From Pseudomonadota bacterium (lineage in GTDB: Bacteria; Desulfobacterota; BSN033; WVXP01; G020346125), in assembly GCA_030608745.1 (NCBI GenBank), contig JAUWDQ010000071.1, positions 1 to 11,064 of the forward strand: a stretch of DNA of 11,064 nucleotides, in the 5' to 3' direction. Position numbers and translations under genes: made by a program. The notes below the pieces were generated by a model, which made no database searches, was not told the DNA's origin, and was given only the letters and a program-made list of their open reading frames with translations. This document shows, piece after piece, positions 1 through 6,076 of this stretch (position 1 is the stretch's first letter; each line of letters begins with the position of its first letter).

Positions 1-99
1 ATCAATATCAATGGCATTCTTTCGCTCTGGACGATCTATCGTAACAGTGGCGACTTTATCATCTTTTTCGAACCGTATGTTCTTAAAGGTTTCTGCCAT
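1..99 (-). CDS. Enoyl-CoA hydratase/isomerase (crotonase) family protein, N-terminal fragment
   Basis: Only the first 33 codons lie in the window; the gene runs off the left edge. The peptide begins MAETFKNIRFEKDD and continues to VATVTIDRPERKNAIDID. The V-x-T-V-T-I-D-R-P-E-x-x-N-A-I pattern is the standard first beta-strand and CoA-binding segment of crotonases, which act on 2-enoyl-CoA thioesters in beta-oxidation-like pathways. The catalytic Glu residues lie beyond the edge, so hydratase, isomerase, decarboxylase or hydrolase activity cannot be told apart. The ATG at 99 follows an AGGAGG at 110-115 with 10 bases between. It is the last visible gene of the leftward operon, 53 bases after the CoA-ligase alpha gene, so it probably acts on a CoA ester produced by the genes before it. 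Confidence 0.88.
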   Translation of the reverse strand, partial: MAETFKNIRFEKDDKVATVTIDRPERKNAIDID

Positions 100-120
100 T
101 TTCGTCCATCCTCCTAAACT

Positions 121-145
121 CCCATGAATGGAATTCCAAAATGGG
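121..145. repeat. Nested inverted repeat between CoA-ligase alpha and crotonase genes
   Basis: The arms CCCAT (121-125) and ATGGG (141-145) enclose the 10-base perfect palindrome TGGAATTCCA (129-138). The element fills half of the 53-base gap between two operon genes. It has no T-run after it, so it does not look like an intrinsic terminator. It could be a weak mRNA processing or stability hairpin, or chance. Confidence 0.3.
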
Positions 146-152
146 AAAGAGG

Positions 153-1022
153 TTATTTCAATAGCTCAAGGGCGATGTCCTTCACTTCTCTTGGATATTT
201 AGCCACAGGTATACCAGCCTCTTCAAAGGCCTTTATCTTCGATTGGAAAGTCCCTTTGCCTTGAGAAACGATTGCCCCAGCATGACCCATCTGTTGATCA
301 GGTGGGGCAGAGCTTCCAGCCAGGTAGGCAACATACGGCTTAGAACATTTAGCCCGTATGTACTCCGCTGTCCTTTCCTCATCAGTCCCCCCGATCTCCC
401 CGACCATGACAACCAGGTGGGTGTCTGGATCGTTTTCAAACAATGGGACGATATCAATGAAATCAGTTCCTTTTACGTAATCCCCTCCCAAGCCAACCAC
501 GGTAGATTGACCCAATCCAGCCCTCGTCAACTCATAACCTATTTCATAGGTCAAAGAACCACTCCTCGTAGCTATCCCGACATGGCCCCTTTTGAAAGCA
601 TGAATAGCCATAATGCCCAATTTCGCTTCCTCCGGGGTAATCATTCCTGGGTTATTCGGTCCTATTAGCCAGCTCTTCTCCTCCCTTAGTCTTTCCTTTA
701 TTTCCATCATCTCATGGACAGGTATTCCATCTGTGATACAAACAATAACCTCAATTCCGGCATCTATCGCCTCAAGGATCCCCGCAGAGGCAAACTTCGG
801 GGGAACAAACATGATGGATGCATTAGCCTCCTTAGCTAATTTTGCTTCCAAAACCGTACCAAATATCTCAATTCCTTCAAAATCTTGTCCTCCTTTTCCC
901 GGCACCACACCCGCTACTATATTCGTCCCATCTTGTCTCATACGACGTGCGTGAAAGGAACCCTGATGGCCAGTTATTCCTTGGACAATCAACCTCGTAT
1001 TCTTATCAACTAATATGCTCAT
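153..1022 (-). CDS. sucD: Succinyl-CoA synthetase-type CoA ligase, alpha subunit
   Basis: The 289-residue protein is the CoA-binding, phosphohistidine-carrying subunit of an ADP/GDP-forming acid-CoA ligase of the SucCD type; length matches E. coli SucD (289). The CoA-binding Rossmann domain comes first (VQGITGHQG near residues 13-21), followed by the ligase domain. The phosphohistidine is His247 in MGHAGAI, and the partner Glu209 is in VGEIGG. By family knowledge it takes phosphate from the beta subunit and makes or uses an acyl-CoA while cycling NTP. The usual GPNCPG loop reads GPNNPG here, with Asn124 in place of the Cys equivalent to E. coli Cys123, and the usual APKGKRMGHAG reads APPDQQMGHAG. 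Malate-CoA ligase (MtkB) and other acid-CoA ligases share this fold, so succinate is not proven as substrate. Its ATG directly abuts the beta-subunit TGA, with a GGTGAGG Shine-Dalgarno inside the end of that gene. Confidence 0.9.
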   Translation of the reverse strand: MSILVDKNTRLIVQGITGHQGSFHARRMRQDGTNIVAGVVPGKGGQDFEGIEIFGTVLEAKLAKEANASIMFVPPKFASAGILEAIDAGIEVIVCITDGIPVHEMMEIKERLREEKSWLIGPNNPGMITPEEAKLGIMAIHAFKRGHVGIATRSGSLTYEIGYELTRAGLGQSTVVGLGGDYVKGTDFIDIVPLFENDPDTHLVVMVGEIGGTDEERTAEYIRAKCSKPYVAYLAGSSAPPDQQMGHAGAIVSQGKGTFQSKIKAFEEAGIPVAKYPREVKDIALELLK

Positions 1023-2159
1023 TCACCTCACCAAATCTACAGCCTTCTGTACAGCATCATAAAGGTTCGTAAACATCTCGAAGCCATTCTCCTTCATTAT
1101 TCTCCGACCTTCTTCCACATTCGTTCCCTCCAGCCGAATGACTGCCGGTAGCGATATCCCTCCCATGTTCTGCCAGGCTGCTATGAAACTGGTTGCCACC
1201 TCATCCATCCTGGTTAAGCCGCCAAACATATTTAATAAGATCGATTGAATACCATCTAAACTGGACACCGTCCGAAGTGCGAGCTCCATGCTCTGAGGAT
1301 TTATCCCCGCGCTCACATCGCAAAAACAAGCGGGTTTCCCACCCATGGCATTTACCAGATCCATCGTTGCCATGGTCATTCCAGCGCCCGCACAGATCAA
1401 CCCAACATTACCACCGACATATACAAAATCCACCCCTTTTTCTTTCAGGTAAGTTTCCTTATTATCGACGAAATCTTTCTTCAACTCCTCTAACTCTGGG
1501 TGCTTGAAGAGAGCATTGTTATCAATATTTAACCGAGCGTCAAGAGCGATTAATCTTCCATCCGATGATTCAACCAAGGGATTTATTTCAATGAGCGTTG
1601 CATCGTAATTGCAAAAAATTTTGTAGAGCTTCTTAACGACATCTGTCAACGGCATAGATAATCCTTTCGAAATACCTAACTCTCCGATTAACCTTAGTAT
1701 TTCATGGGAAGGTATCCCGTACCGTGGATTGAGAATGTATTGGCCTAAGGCGGAGGGAGATTCCCTCGCAATGGTTTCGACCTCCATTCCCCCCCTTGAG
1801 CTGATTAAAAGGATTGGCCTGTAAAAGGTCGGATCGATGGTAATGCCCACATAGTATTCATTCCTTATCTCTGCTTTTTCTTCAATGAGGACCTTCGCAA
1901 CGGGAAAGCCTTTAATGTGCGTATCCATCAACTCTTTAAAGATATCCACAGCTTCAGCTACTGTTTGTGCACTCCTAATCCCTCCGGATTTTCCCCTCCC
2001 TCCAACTAACACCTGAGATTTCAGGATAACCTCTTGCCCCTTTCCAACACTGGCAAAGGCATCCCCAGTTTCCTTTTCGGTGGAACAAACTGTCCCATTC
2101 GGTACGGATATGCTGTTGTCCTTAAAAATCTTCTTCGCTTGATATTCGTAGAGCTTCAT
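1023..2159 (-). CDS. sucC: Succinyl-CoA synthetase-type CoA ligase, beta subunit
   Basis: The 378-residue protein is the ATP-grasp, nucleotide-binding subunit that pairs with the alpha subunit encoded next to it (E. coli SucC has 388). Visible features are the family N-terminus MKLYEYQAKKIF, the ATP-grasp glycine loop GGRGKSGG (residues 53-60), and metal ligands Asn193 in EINPLV and Asp207 in ALDARL. The C-terminal flavodoxin-like domain carries LLNMFGGLTR (308-317). Two departures stand out. In E. coli SucC the substrate-binding Asn264 sits in VNGAG; here the segment is CAGAG, giving Ala257. The DVGGGA loop reads DVSAGI. Both lie around the carboxylate pocket shared with the alpha subunit, so a substrate other than succinate, or altered binding, is an inference. 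The ATG follows the B12-subunit stop with no base between, and only a weak GGGA-like ribosome site is visible, so translation is probably coupled. Confidence 0.9.
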   Translation of the reverse strand: MKLYEYQAKKIFKDNSISVPNGTVCSTEKETGDAFASVGKGQEVILKSQVLVGGRGKSGGIRSAQTVAEAVDIFKELMDTHIKGFPVAKVLIEEKAEIRNEYYVGITIDPTFYRPILLISSRGGMEVETIARESPSALGQYILNPRYGIPSHEILRLIGELGISKGLSMPLTDVVKKLYKIFCNYDATLIEINPLVESSDGRLIALDARLNIDNNALFKHPELEELKKDFVDNKETYLKEKGVDFVYVGGNVGLICAGAGMTMATMDLVNAMGGKPACFCDVSAGINPQSMELALRTVSSLDGIQSILLNMFGGLTRMDEVATSFIAAWQNMGGISLPAVIRLEGTNVEEGRRIMKENGFEMFTNLYDAVQKAVDLVR

Positions 2160-2585
2160 CTATTTTCCCGTTGTTTGAGTCGCTCGAGATGATAGATATT
2201 CCTGGATCGCAGCGATGCTCGTATCCAATGGGGTTTGGGTTGGGAAAATAAGCCTTACGCCCATCTCCTCTAACTTTTGGATGTCTCTTTTCGGAATGGT
2301 ACCCCCAACGATTAACGGAACATCGTCAATTTTCTGCATCGCCATCTCTTTTAAAACCTGTTCGGTCAATATTAGGTGTGCTCCTGAAAGCATGCTCAAA
2401 CCTATAAAGTCCACGTCTTCCTGGATTGCGGCTTTCACAATTTCTTCCGCAGTGCGATGGATGCCCAGATAAACGATCTCCATCCCGGCATCTTTTAGTG
2501 CACGGGCGACTACCTTGGCGCCCCTGTCATGTCCATCCAACCCAGGGCTCGCGATCAAAACCCTTATCTTCCTTGCCCCATTCAT
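2160..2585 (-). CDS. Acyl-CoA mutase B12-binding (small) subunit
   Basis: The 141-residue protein is a stand-alone cobalamin-binding domain, the partner of the mutase catalytic subunit encoded just upstream; archaea and many anaerobic bacteria split the mutase this way. The signature DGHDRG places the lower axial ligand at His19 and its hydrogen-bond partner at Asp17. GLSMLSGAH supplies the S-x-L motif and VGGTIP the GG motif, so base-off/His-on binding is expected. The residue equivalent to P. shermanii Lys604, usually K in A-K-P-G-x-D-G-H, is Ser13 here, and the usual IF-x-PGT loop reads IFPTQT. The start at 2585 is preferred over the ATG at 2594: the GGAAGG at 2595-2600 touches the upstream ATG but lies nine bases before the inner one. 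The adenosylcobalamin mutase assembled from the two subunits rearranges the carbon skeleton of a branched acyl-CoA. Confidence 0.92.
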   Translation of the reverse strand: MNGARKIRVLIASPGLDGHDRGAKVVARALKDAGMEIVYLGIHRTAEEIVKAAIQEDVDFIGLSMLSGAHLILTEQVLKEMAMQKIDDVPLIVGGTIPKRDIQKLEEMGVRLIFPTQTPLDTSIAAIQEYLSSRATQTTGK

Positions 2586-2594
2586 GGCTATCAT

Positions 2595-2600
2595 CCTTCC
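2595..2600 (-). promoter_or_regulatory. Shine-Dalgarno site that decides the B12-subunit start
   Basis: GGAAGG on the minus strand directly abuts the upstream ATG (2594), too close to serve it, but lies nine bases before the in-frame ATG at 2585. This favours the 141-residue product over the 144-residue one. Confidence 0.55.
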
Positions 2601-2626
2601 TTTGATTTCAGAACTACAAGCTCAGA

Positions 2627-4234
2627 TCAAATGACCGTAGGCTGCTCGAAGGTTCCGTATTCTTCTTTAAAGGCTTGGCAGACCTCACCCAAACTTGCAT
2701 AATCCTTAAAAGCATCTATAAGATGTGGCATTAGATTCTCATTATTCTCTGCGGCAGTTCTCAGCTGGTCTATACGCCTTTCTGCCCTTTCCTTATCTCT
2801 CGTTCTCCTTGTTTGATTCAACAATTCGATCTGTTCCATTGCCACCTGGGGATTATATTCATGGAGTCTTAACTCTTCCACCTCCTGGTCAATGGTGAAT
2901 CGATTGACTCCCACGACAACACTTTCCCCCGATCTTATCCGCTTCTCCTTCTTATAAGCTTCTTCGACGATCTCCCTTTGAATGAAGCCCTCCTTAATCG
3001 ATTTAACCATGCCGCCTCTTGATTCGATTCTCTCGATCAGGTCTTCAACCCTATCCTCCATCTCTTTCGTCAATGACTCGACGTAGTAGGATCCTCCGAG
3101 CGGATCCGGTGTATCAACAACTCCTGTCTCGAAGGCCAGAGCTTGTTGAATGCGCAAGGCTAATCTCGCATTTTCTTCTGTGGGTATAGAGAATGGTTCG
3201 TCAAACGCACATGTAAACATCGACTGGACTCCACCCAATACGCTGGCAAGCGCCTGATAAGAAACCCTAATAGTGTTGATCTCAGCTTGCTGAGGCATCA
3301 GGGTGCTTCCTCCGCAGACAACTCCAAACCTGAATAACCAAGACCTTGGGTTCTTCGCGTTAAATTTTTCCCTCATACACCTTGCCCAAATTTTCCTCAT
3401 CGCCCTATATTTGGCAACTTCTTCAAAGAAATTGTTATGCGTGTAGAAAAAGAAGCTCAACCGCGGGGCAAAATCGTCGATGCCAATGCCACGTTCCAAA
3501 ACAGCTCTAATATATTCAATTGCATCTGCCAGAGTGAAAGCGGCTTCCTGAACTGAGGTGCATCCCGCATCTTTAAAGTGAGCTCCTGCAATGCTAATGG
3601 AGTTAAATCTCGGTACATATTTGGCGCAGTATTCTATCGTATCAACAATCAATCGCATCGAGAATTCAGGGGGATAAATCCATGCCCCCCTGGCCACATA
3701 TTCCTTTAAGATATCGTTCTGGATCGTCCCTCCAACCTTCTCAAATGGCACCCCCTGTTTCTCAGCTACACAGAGATACATGGCCAAGAGCATCGCTGCT
3801 GTGGCGTTGATCGTAAATGAGGTGGTAATATTGTCCAACGGAAGGCCATCAAAGAGGGTCTCCATATCTTTTAGGGTGTTGATGGAAACACCAACCCTTC
3901 CAACTTCTCCTAATGACATCGGGTCATCGGGATCCAGGCCCATTTGGGTAGGAAGGTCTAATGCCACGCTTAAGCCTGTTTGGCCTTGTTCAAGCAGATA
4001 CTTATACCGTTGGTTTGAATCCTTCGGGGTCCCGAAACCCGAGTATTGCCTCATCGTCCATAACCGGTCTCTGTGCATAGTTTTATGGATTCCCCTGGTA
4101 TAGGGATATTCACCGGGTTCCCCTATATCGCGTACAGGGTCTAAATCTTTGATATCCTTGTGTGCATATAAGGGTTTCACTTCAATACCAGACTCGGTAA
4201 ATCTCTTACCCCCTTCTTTTCTCCTTTCCATCAT
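2627..4234 (-). CDS. Methylmalonyl-CoA mutase-like acyl-CoA mutase, catalytic large subunit (divergent)
   Basis: The 535-residue TIM-barrel subunit lacks its own B12 domain and must use the next gene's product. Diagnostic segments are YPYTRGI, LWTMRQYSGFGT, QTGLSVALDLPTQ, TIQNDILKEY, APRLSFFF and DPLGGSYYVE. Aligned by eye to P. shermanii mutase, it keeps Arg57 (R82), Thr60 (T85), Arg62 (R87), Tyr64 (Y89), Arg182 (R207), His219 (H244), Arg258, Ser260 and Glu346 (E370). Tyr89 and Arg207 separate methylmalonyl-CoA mutase from isobutyryl-CoA-type mutases, so the carboxylate pocket is kept. Several otherwise near-invariant positions differ: Y75 is His50, Y243 is Ala218, H328 is Gly304, Q330 is Val306, H364 is Phe340 and N366 is Cys342. 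Methylmalonyl-CoA/succinyl-CoA is the default assignment; a larger substituted malonyl/succinyl-CoA is plausible. AGGAGA at 4238-4243 overlaps the previous stop codon and serves the tandem ATGs at 4234 and 4231. No epimerase or MeaB-type chaperone gene is visible in the window. Confidence 0.9.
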   Translation of the reverse strand: MMERRKEGGKRFTESGIEVKPLYAHKDIKDLDPVRDIGEPGEYPYTRGIHKTMHRDRLWTMRQYSGFGTPKDSNQRYKYLLEQGQTGLSVALDLPTQMGLDPDDPMSLGEVGRVGVSINTLKDMETLFDGLPLDNITTSFTINATAAMLLAMYLCVAEKQGVPFEKVGGTIQNDILKEYVARGAWIYPPEFSMRLIVDTIEYCAKYVPRFNSISIAGAHFKDAGCTSVQEAAFTLADAIEYIRAVLERGIGIDDFAPRLSFFFYTHNNFFEEVAKYRAMRKIWARCMREKFNAKNPRSWLFRFGVVCGGSTLMPQQAEINTIRVSYQALASVLGGVQSMFTCAFDEPFSIPTEENARLALRIQQALAFETGVVDTPDPLGGSYYVESLTKEMEDRVEDLIERIESRGGMVKSIKEGFIQREIVEEAYKKEKRIRSGESVVVGVNRFTIDQEVEELRLHEYNPQVAMEQIELLNQTRRTRDKERAERRIDQLRTAAENNENLMPHLIDAFKDYASLGEVCQAFKEEYGTFEQPTVI

Positions 4235-4241
4235 CCGTCTC

Positions 4242-5729
4242 CTATCTCAACATTGTTCCTGTTTCCTTAAATCTCCTGTGAAACGAGAATGCTTCGTTGA
4301 GAAGATGTGGTTCATGACCGCCGGTTTCTTTAATCGCTTTGCTCAGGTATTCACGAAGTAATGATCTATAATCTGAATGTGCACAGTTATTAATAACGCT
4401 TTCCGCCCTCTCTACTGGTTCCAAGCCCCTGAGATCAGCGACTCCCTGCTCTGTGACAATGATATCAACCACATGTTCCGAATGATCAACATGTGAAACC
4501 ATTGGAACAATGGCCGAAACCGATCCCTTTCTGCTGGTAGAAGGGGTAAGGAAAATCGAAAGGAAGGCATTTTGTGCAAATTCTCCCGATCCCCCTACAC
4601 CGGAAATGATCTGTGATCCCTGAACATGGGAAGAGTTGATGTGACCATAAATATCGGTCTCAATGGCAGTATTGATAGCGATTACCCCCAATCGAAGAAT
4701 GGCCTCGGGAGAGTCGGCAATATCGAGAGGGCGTAAGATAATGACTTTTTTATATCGATCCAAATTCTCAAAGAATCTCTTCTGTCCATCCGTGCTGAAG
4801 TAAAGTCCAGAAGTTGAAACCACTTGAACCTTTCCACTATCAATCAAATCAAGGACTCCGTCTCCAACACCTCCAGTGTATATGGCTAACCCTTCAAAGC
4901 TTGAACGAGCCAATTCTCTTGCAACAGAGTCAGAGACGTTCCCAAGTCCTATTTGTAAAGGCAAAAGATTTTTGGGCAACTTTTTCGAATCTACCTCTCT
5001 TTGGAAAAAGCTAACGAGGTTTTTCCCGATCCTTTGGCTGGTTTCATCGAGGGAGGCTCGCGGTATGATGTTATCTCGAACCGTTGCCTCTACTATATAA
5101 GCAATCTTTTCCCTTTCAACGGGGATATAGGGGGTCCCAATTCTATCTCCGGGGTGCTGTATGGGAATAGGCCCTCGATTGGGAGGATTTTTTAAGAGAT
5201 ATACATCGTGAATCCCTTCTAAATCTAAAGGATAAAATGTATTAATCTCAACAATCACTTTTTTGGCCATTTGAACAAAGGTCGCACCATCAAAGAGCGA
5301 GGTTGAGGGAATAATATTCCCCTCCTCTGTAATACCAACTGCTTCTATAACCGCAAGGTCGATGGTACCCCATGATCCTGACCGAACCTGTTGTGGGAAC
5401 ATGCCCGATCGCAAATCTGAGAAAAGGACATTTCGCTCGTTTATCATCCTCCTTAAACTTGCATTCGACTGCTGCCCCAATCTTTTTCTTATCATCCCAT
5501 TGGCGCAGAGAAAACCGTCAATCTCCTCTCCCACCGGTCCCCCGGCCCACAAATCTATCTGGAAATTTTGACTATTTTTCTTGCTTTCTACTAAACACGA
5601 GAATATCGTTTTAGGATATCCAAATTGAAAGCCTCCAGCCGTGCCAACTGTCATCCCACTCTTTATTTCTCGAGCAGCAAATTCAGGCTTGACAACCTTT
5701 TTCAATAAGGCCTTGCATAAAATCCTCAT
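4242..5729 (-). CDS. Acetyl-CoA hydrolase/CoA-transferase family protein (Cat1/AarC/YgfH type), catalytic Glu missing
   Basis: The protein belongs to the family of succinate CoA-transferases (C. kluyveri Cat1, Acetobacter AarC, E. coli YgfH). Those enzymes swap CoA between acids such as succinate, acetate and propionate through a glutamyl-CoA intermediate. Support comes from VTEQGVADLRGL, IVPMVSHVDHSEH, GVGGSGEFAQNAFLSIF, IYGHINSSHVQGS and LPLQIGLGNV. From the ATG at 5729 it has 495 residues (YgfH about 492, AarC about 505), and MRILCKALLKKV lines up with the AarC start. The open frame extends to a TTG at 5804 with an ATG at 5795, but a sigma70-like promoter overlaps those codons, so they are not preferred. 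The expected Y-[ST]-E-V-x-Q-D segment reads YTGGVGDG, putting Gly286 where the catalytic Glu should be. Transferase activity by the usual mechanism is therefore doubtful. It is first in the operon, seven bases before the mutase. Confidence 0.88.
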   Translation of the reverse strand: MRILCKALLKKVVKPEFAAREIKSGMTVGTAGGFQFGYPKTIFSCLVESKKNSQNFQIDLWAGGPVGEEIDGFLCANGMIRKRLGQQSNASLRRMINERNVLFSDLRSGMFPQQVRSGSWGTIDLAVIEAVGITEEGNIIPSTSLFDGATFVQMAKKVIVEINTFYPLDLEGIHDVYLLKNPPNRGPIPIQHPGDRIGTPYIPVEREKIAYIVEATVRDNIIPRASLDETSQRIGKNLVSFFQREVDSKKLPKNLLPLQIGLGNVSDSVARELARSSFEGLAIYTGGVGDGVLDLIDSGKVQVVSTSGLYFSTDGQKRFFENLDRYKKVIILRPLDIADSPEAILRLGVIAINTAIETDIYGHINSSHVQGSQIISGVGGSGEFAQNAFLSIFLTPSTSRKGSVSAIVPMVSHVDHSEHVVDIIVTEQGVADLRGLEPVERAESVINNCAHSDYRSLLREYLSKAIKETGGHEPHLLNEAFSFHRRFKETGTMLR

Positions 5730-5792
5730 TTTTAAGTCACTACCCACTACAGACTCTCTATTTACCTTACCTTGATCAAACTTATCTCCCCA

Positions 5793-5820
5793 CATATACC
5801 ACAATCGTGATTAGGGTCAA
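5793..5820 (-). promoter_or_regulatory. Sigma70-like promoter of the CoA-transferase/mutase/CoA-ligase operon
   Basis: On the minus strand TTGACC (5820-5815) and TATATG (5798-5793) are 16 bases apart, directly after an A-rich run at about 5821-5828 that resembles an UP element. Transcription would start near 5786, leaving roughly 57 bases of leader before the ATG at 5729. This is one reason to place the CoA-transferase start there. Confidence 0.5.
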
Positions 5821-5852
5821 ATTTTTTTTGGAATCGGACTAATCCTGCCTAA

Positions 5853-5886
5853 AACTTCCTGTTAACCTCTGGCCATCTGGGAAGTT
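5853..5886 (-). terminator. Weak stem-loop upstream of the operon promoter, possible terminator of the dehydrogenase transcript
   Basis: The arms AACTTCC (5853-5859) and GGAAGTT (5880-5886) pair perfectly over seven bases around a 20-base loop. Read on the minus strand the hairpin ends in TTTT, as a weak intrinsic terminator would. It lies about 190 bases past the dehydrogenase stop and about 33 bases upstream of the next -35 box, so an operator for the CoA-transferase operon is an equal possibility. The loop is long and the stem only moderately GC-rich. Confidence 0.25.
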
Positions 5887-5987
5887 CATCTGCGCTTCAT
5901 ACCCACTCCGTGCCTGAAATCTCGGCCCTCTATTTCAAGATTTCAAGTAACTTATGATATCGCTTACCTTTACCAATTCCGTTGATT

Positions 5988-6025
5988 TGTGATTCTATTA
6001 ATCACAGCGATGGCGCACGTTCGCC
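5988..6025. repeat. Two adjacent small inverted repeats downstream of the dehydrogenase gene
   Basis: TGTGATT-CTATT-AATCACA (5988-6006) is a perfect seven-base inverted repeat. Next to it GGCGCACGTTCGCC (6012-6025) is a 14-base palindrome with one mismatched pair. They sit in the gene-free stretch 5821-6076, where no coding sequence was found. The first resembles a CRP/FNR-type half-site pair, but its spacing is nine bases between TGTGA and TCACA, not six. Either could be an mRNA 3' hairpin; neither has a T-run. Confidence 0.35.
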
Positions 6026-6076
6026 TACGGTTAATCCTGATAGGGAAAAGGAAAAATAGGTTTGCATGCCTGCCGG

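Noticed and set aside
4815..4914. CoA-transferase as a pseudogene because the catalytic Glu is absent
   Set aside because: The frame is intact over about 495 codons with strong conservation elsewhere and tight operon spacing, so diversification is more likely than decay.
5988..6006. CRP/FNR-type operator TGTGA...TCACA
   Set aside because: The half-sites are separated by nine bases, whereas CRP sites need six. Kept only as an inverted repeat.
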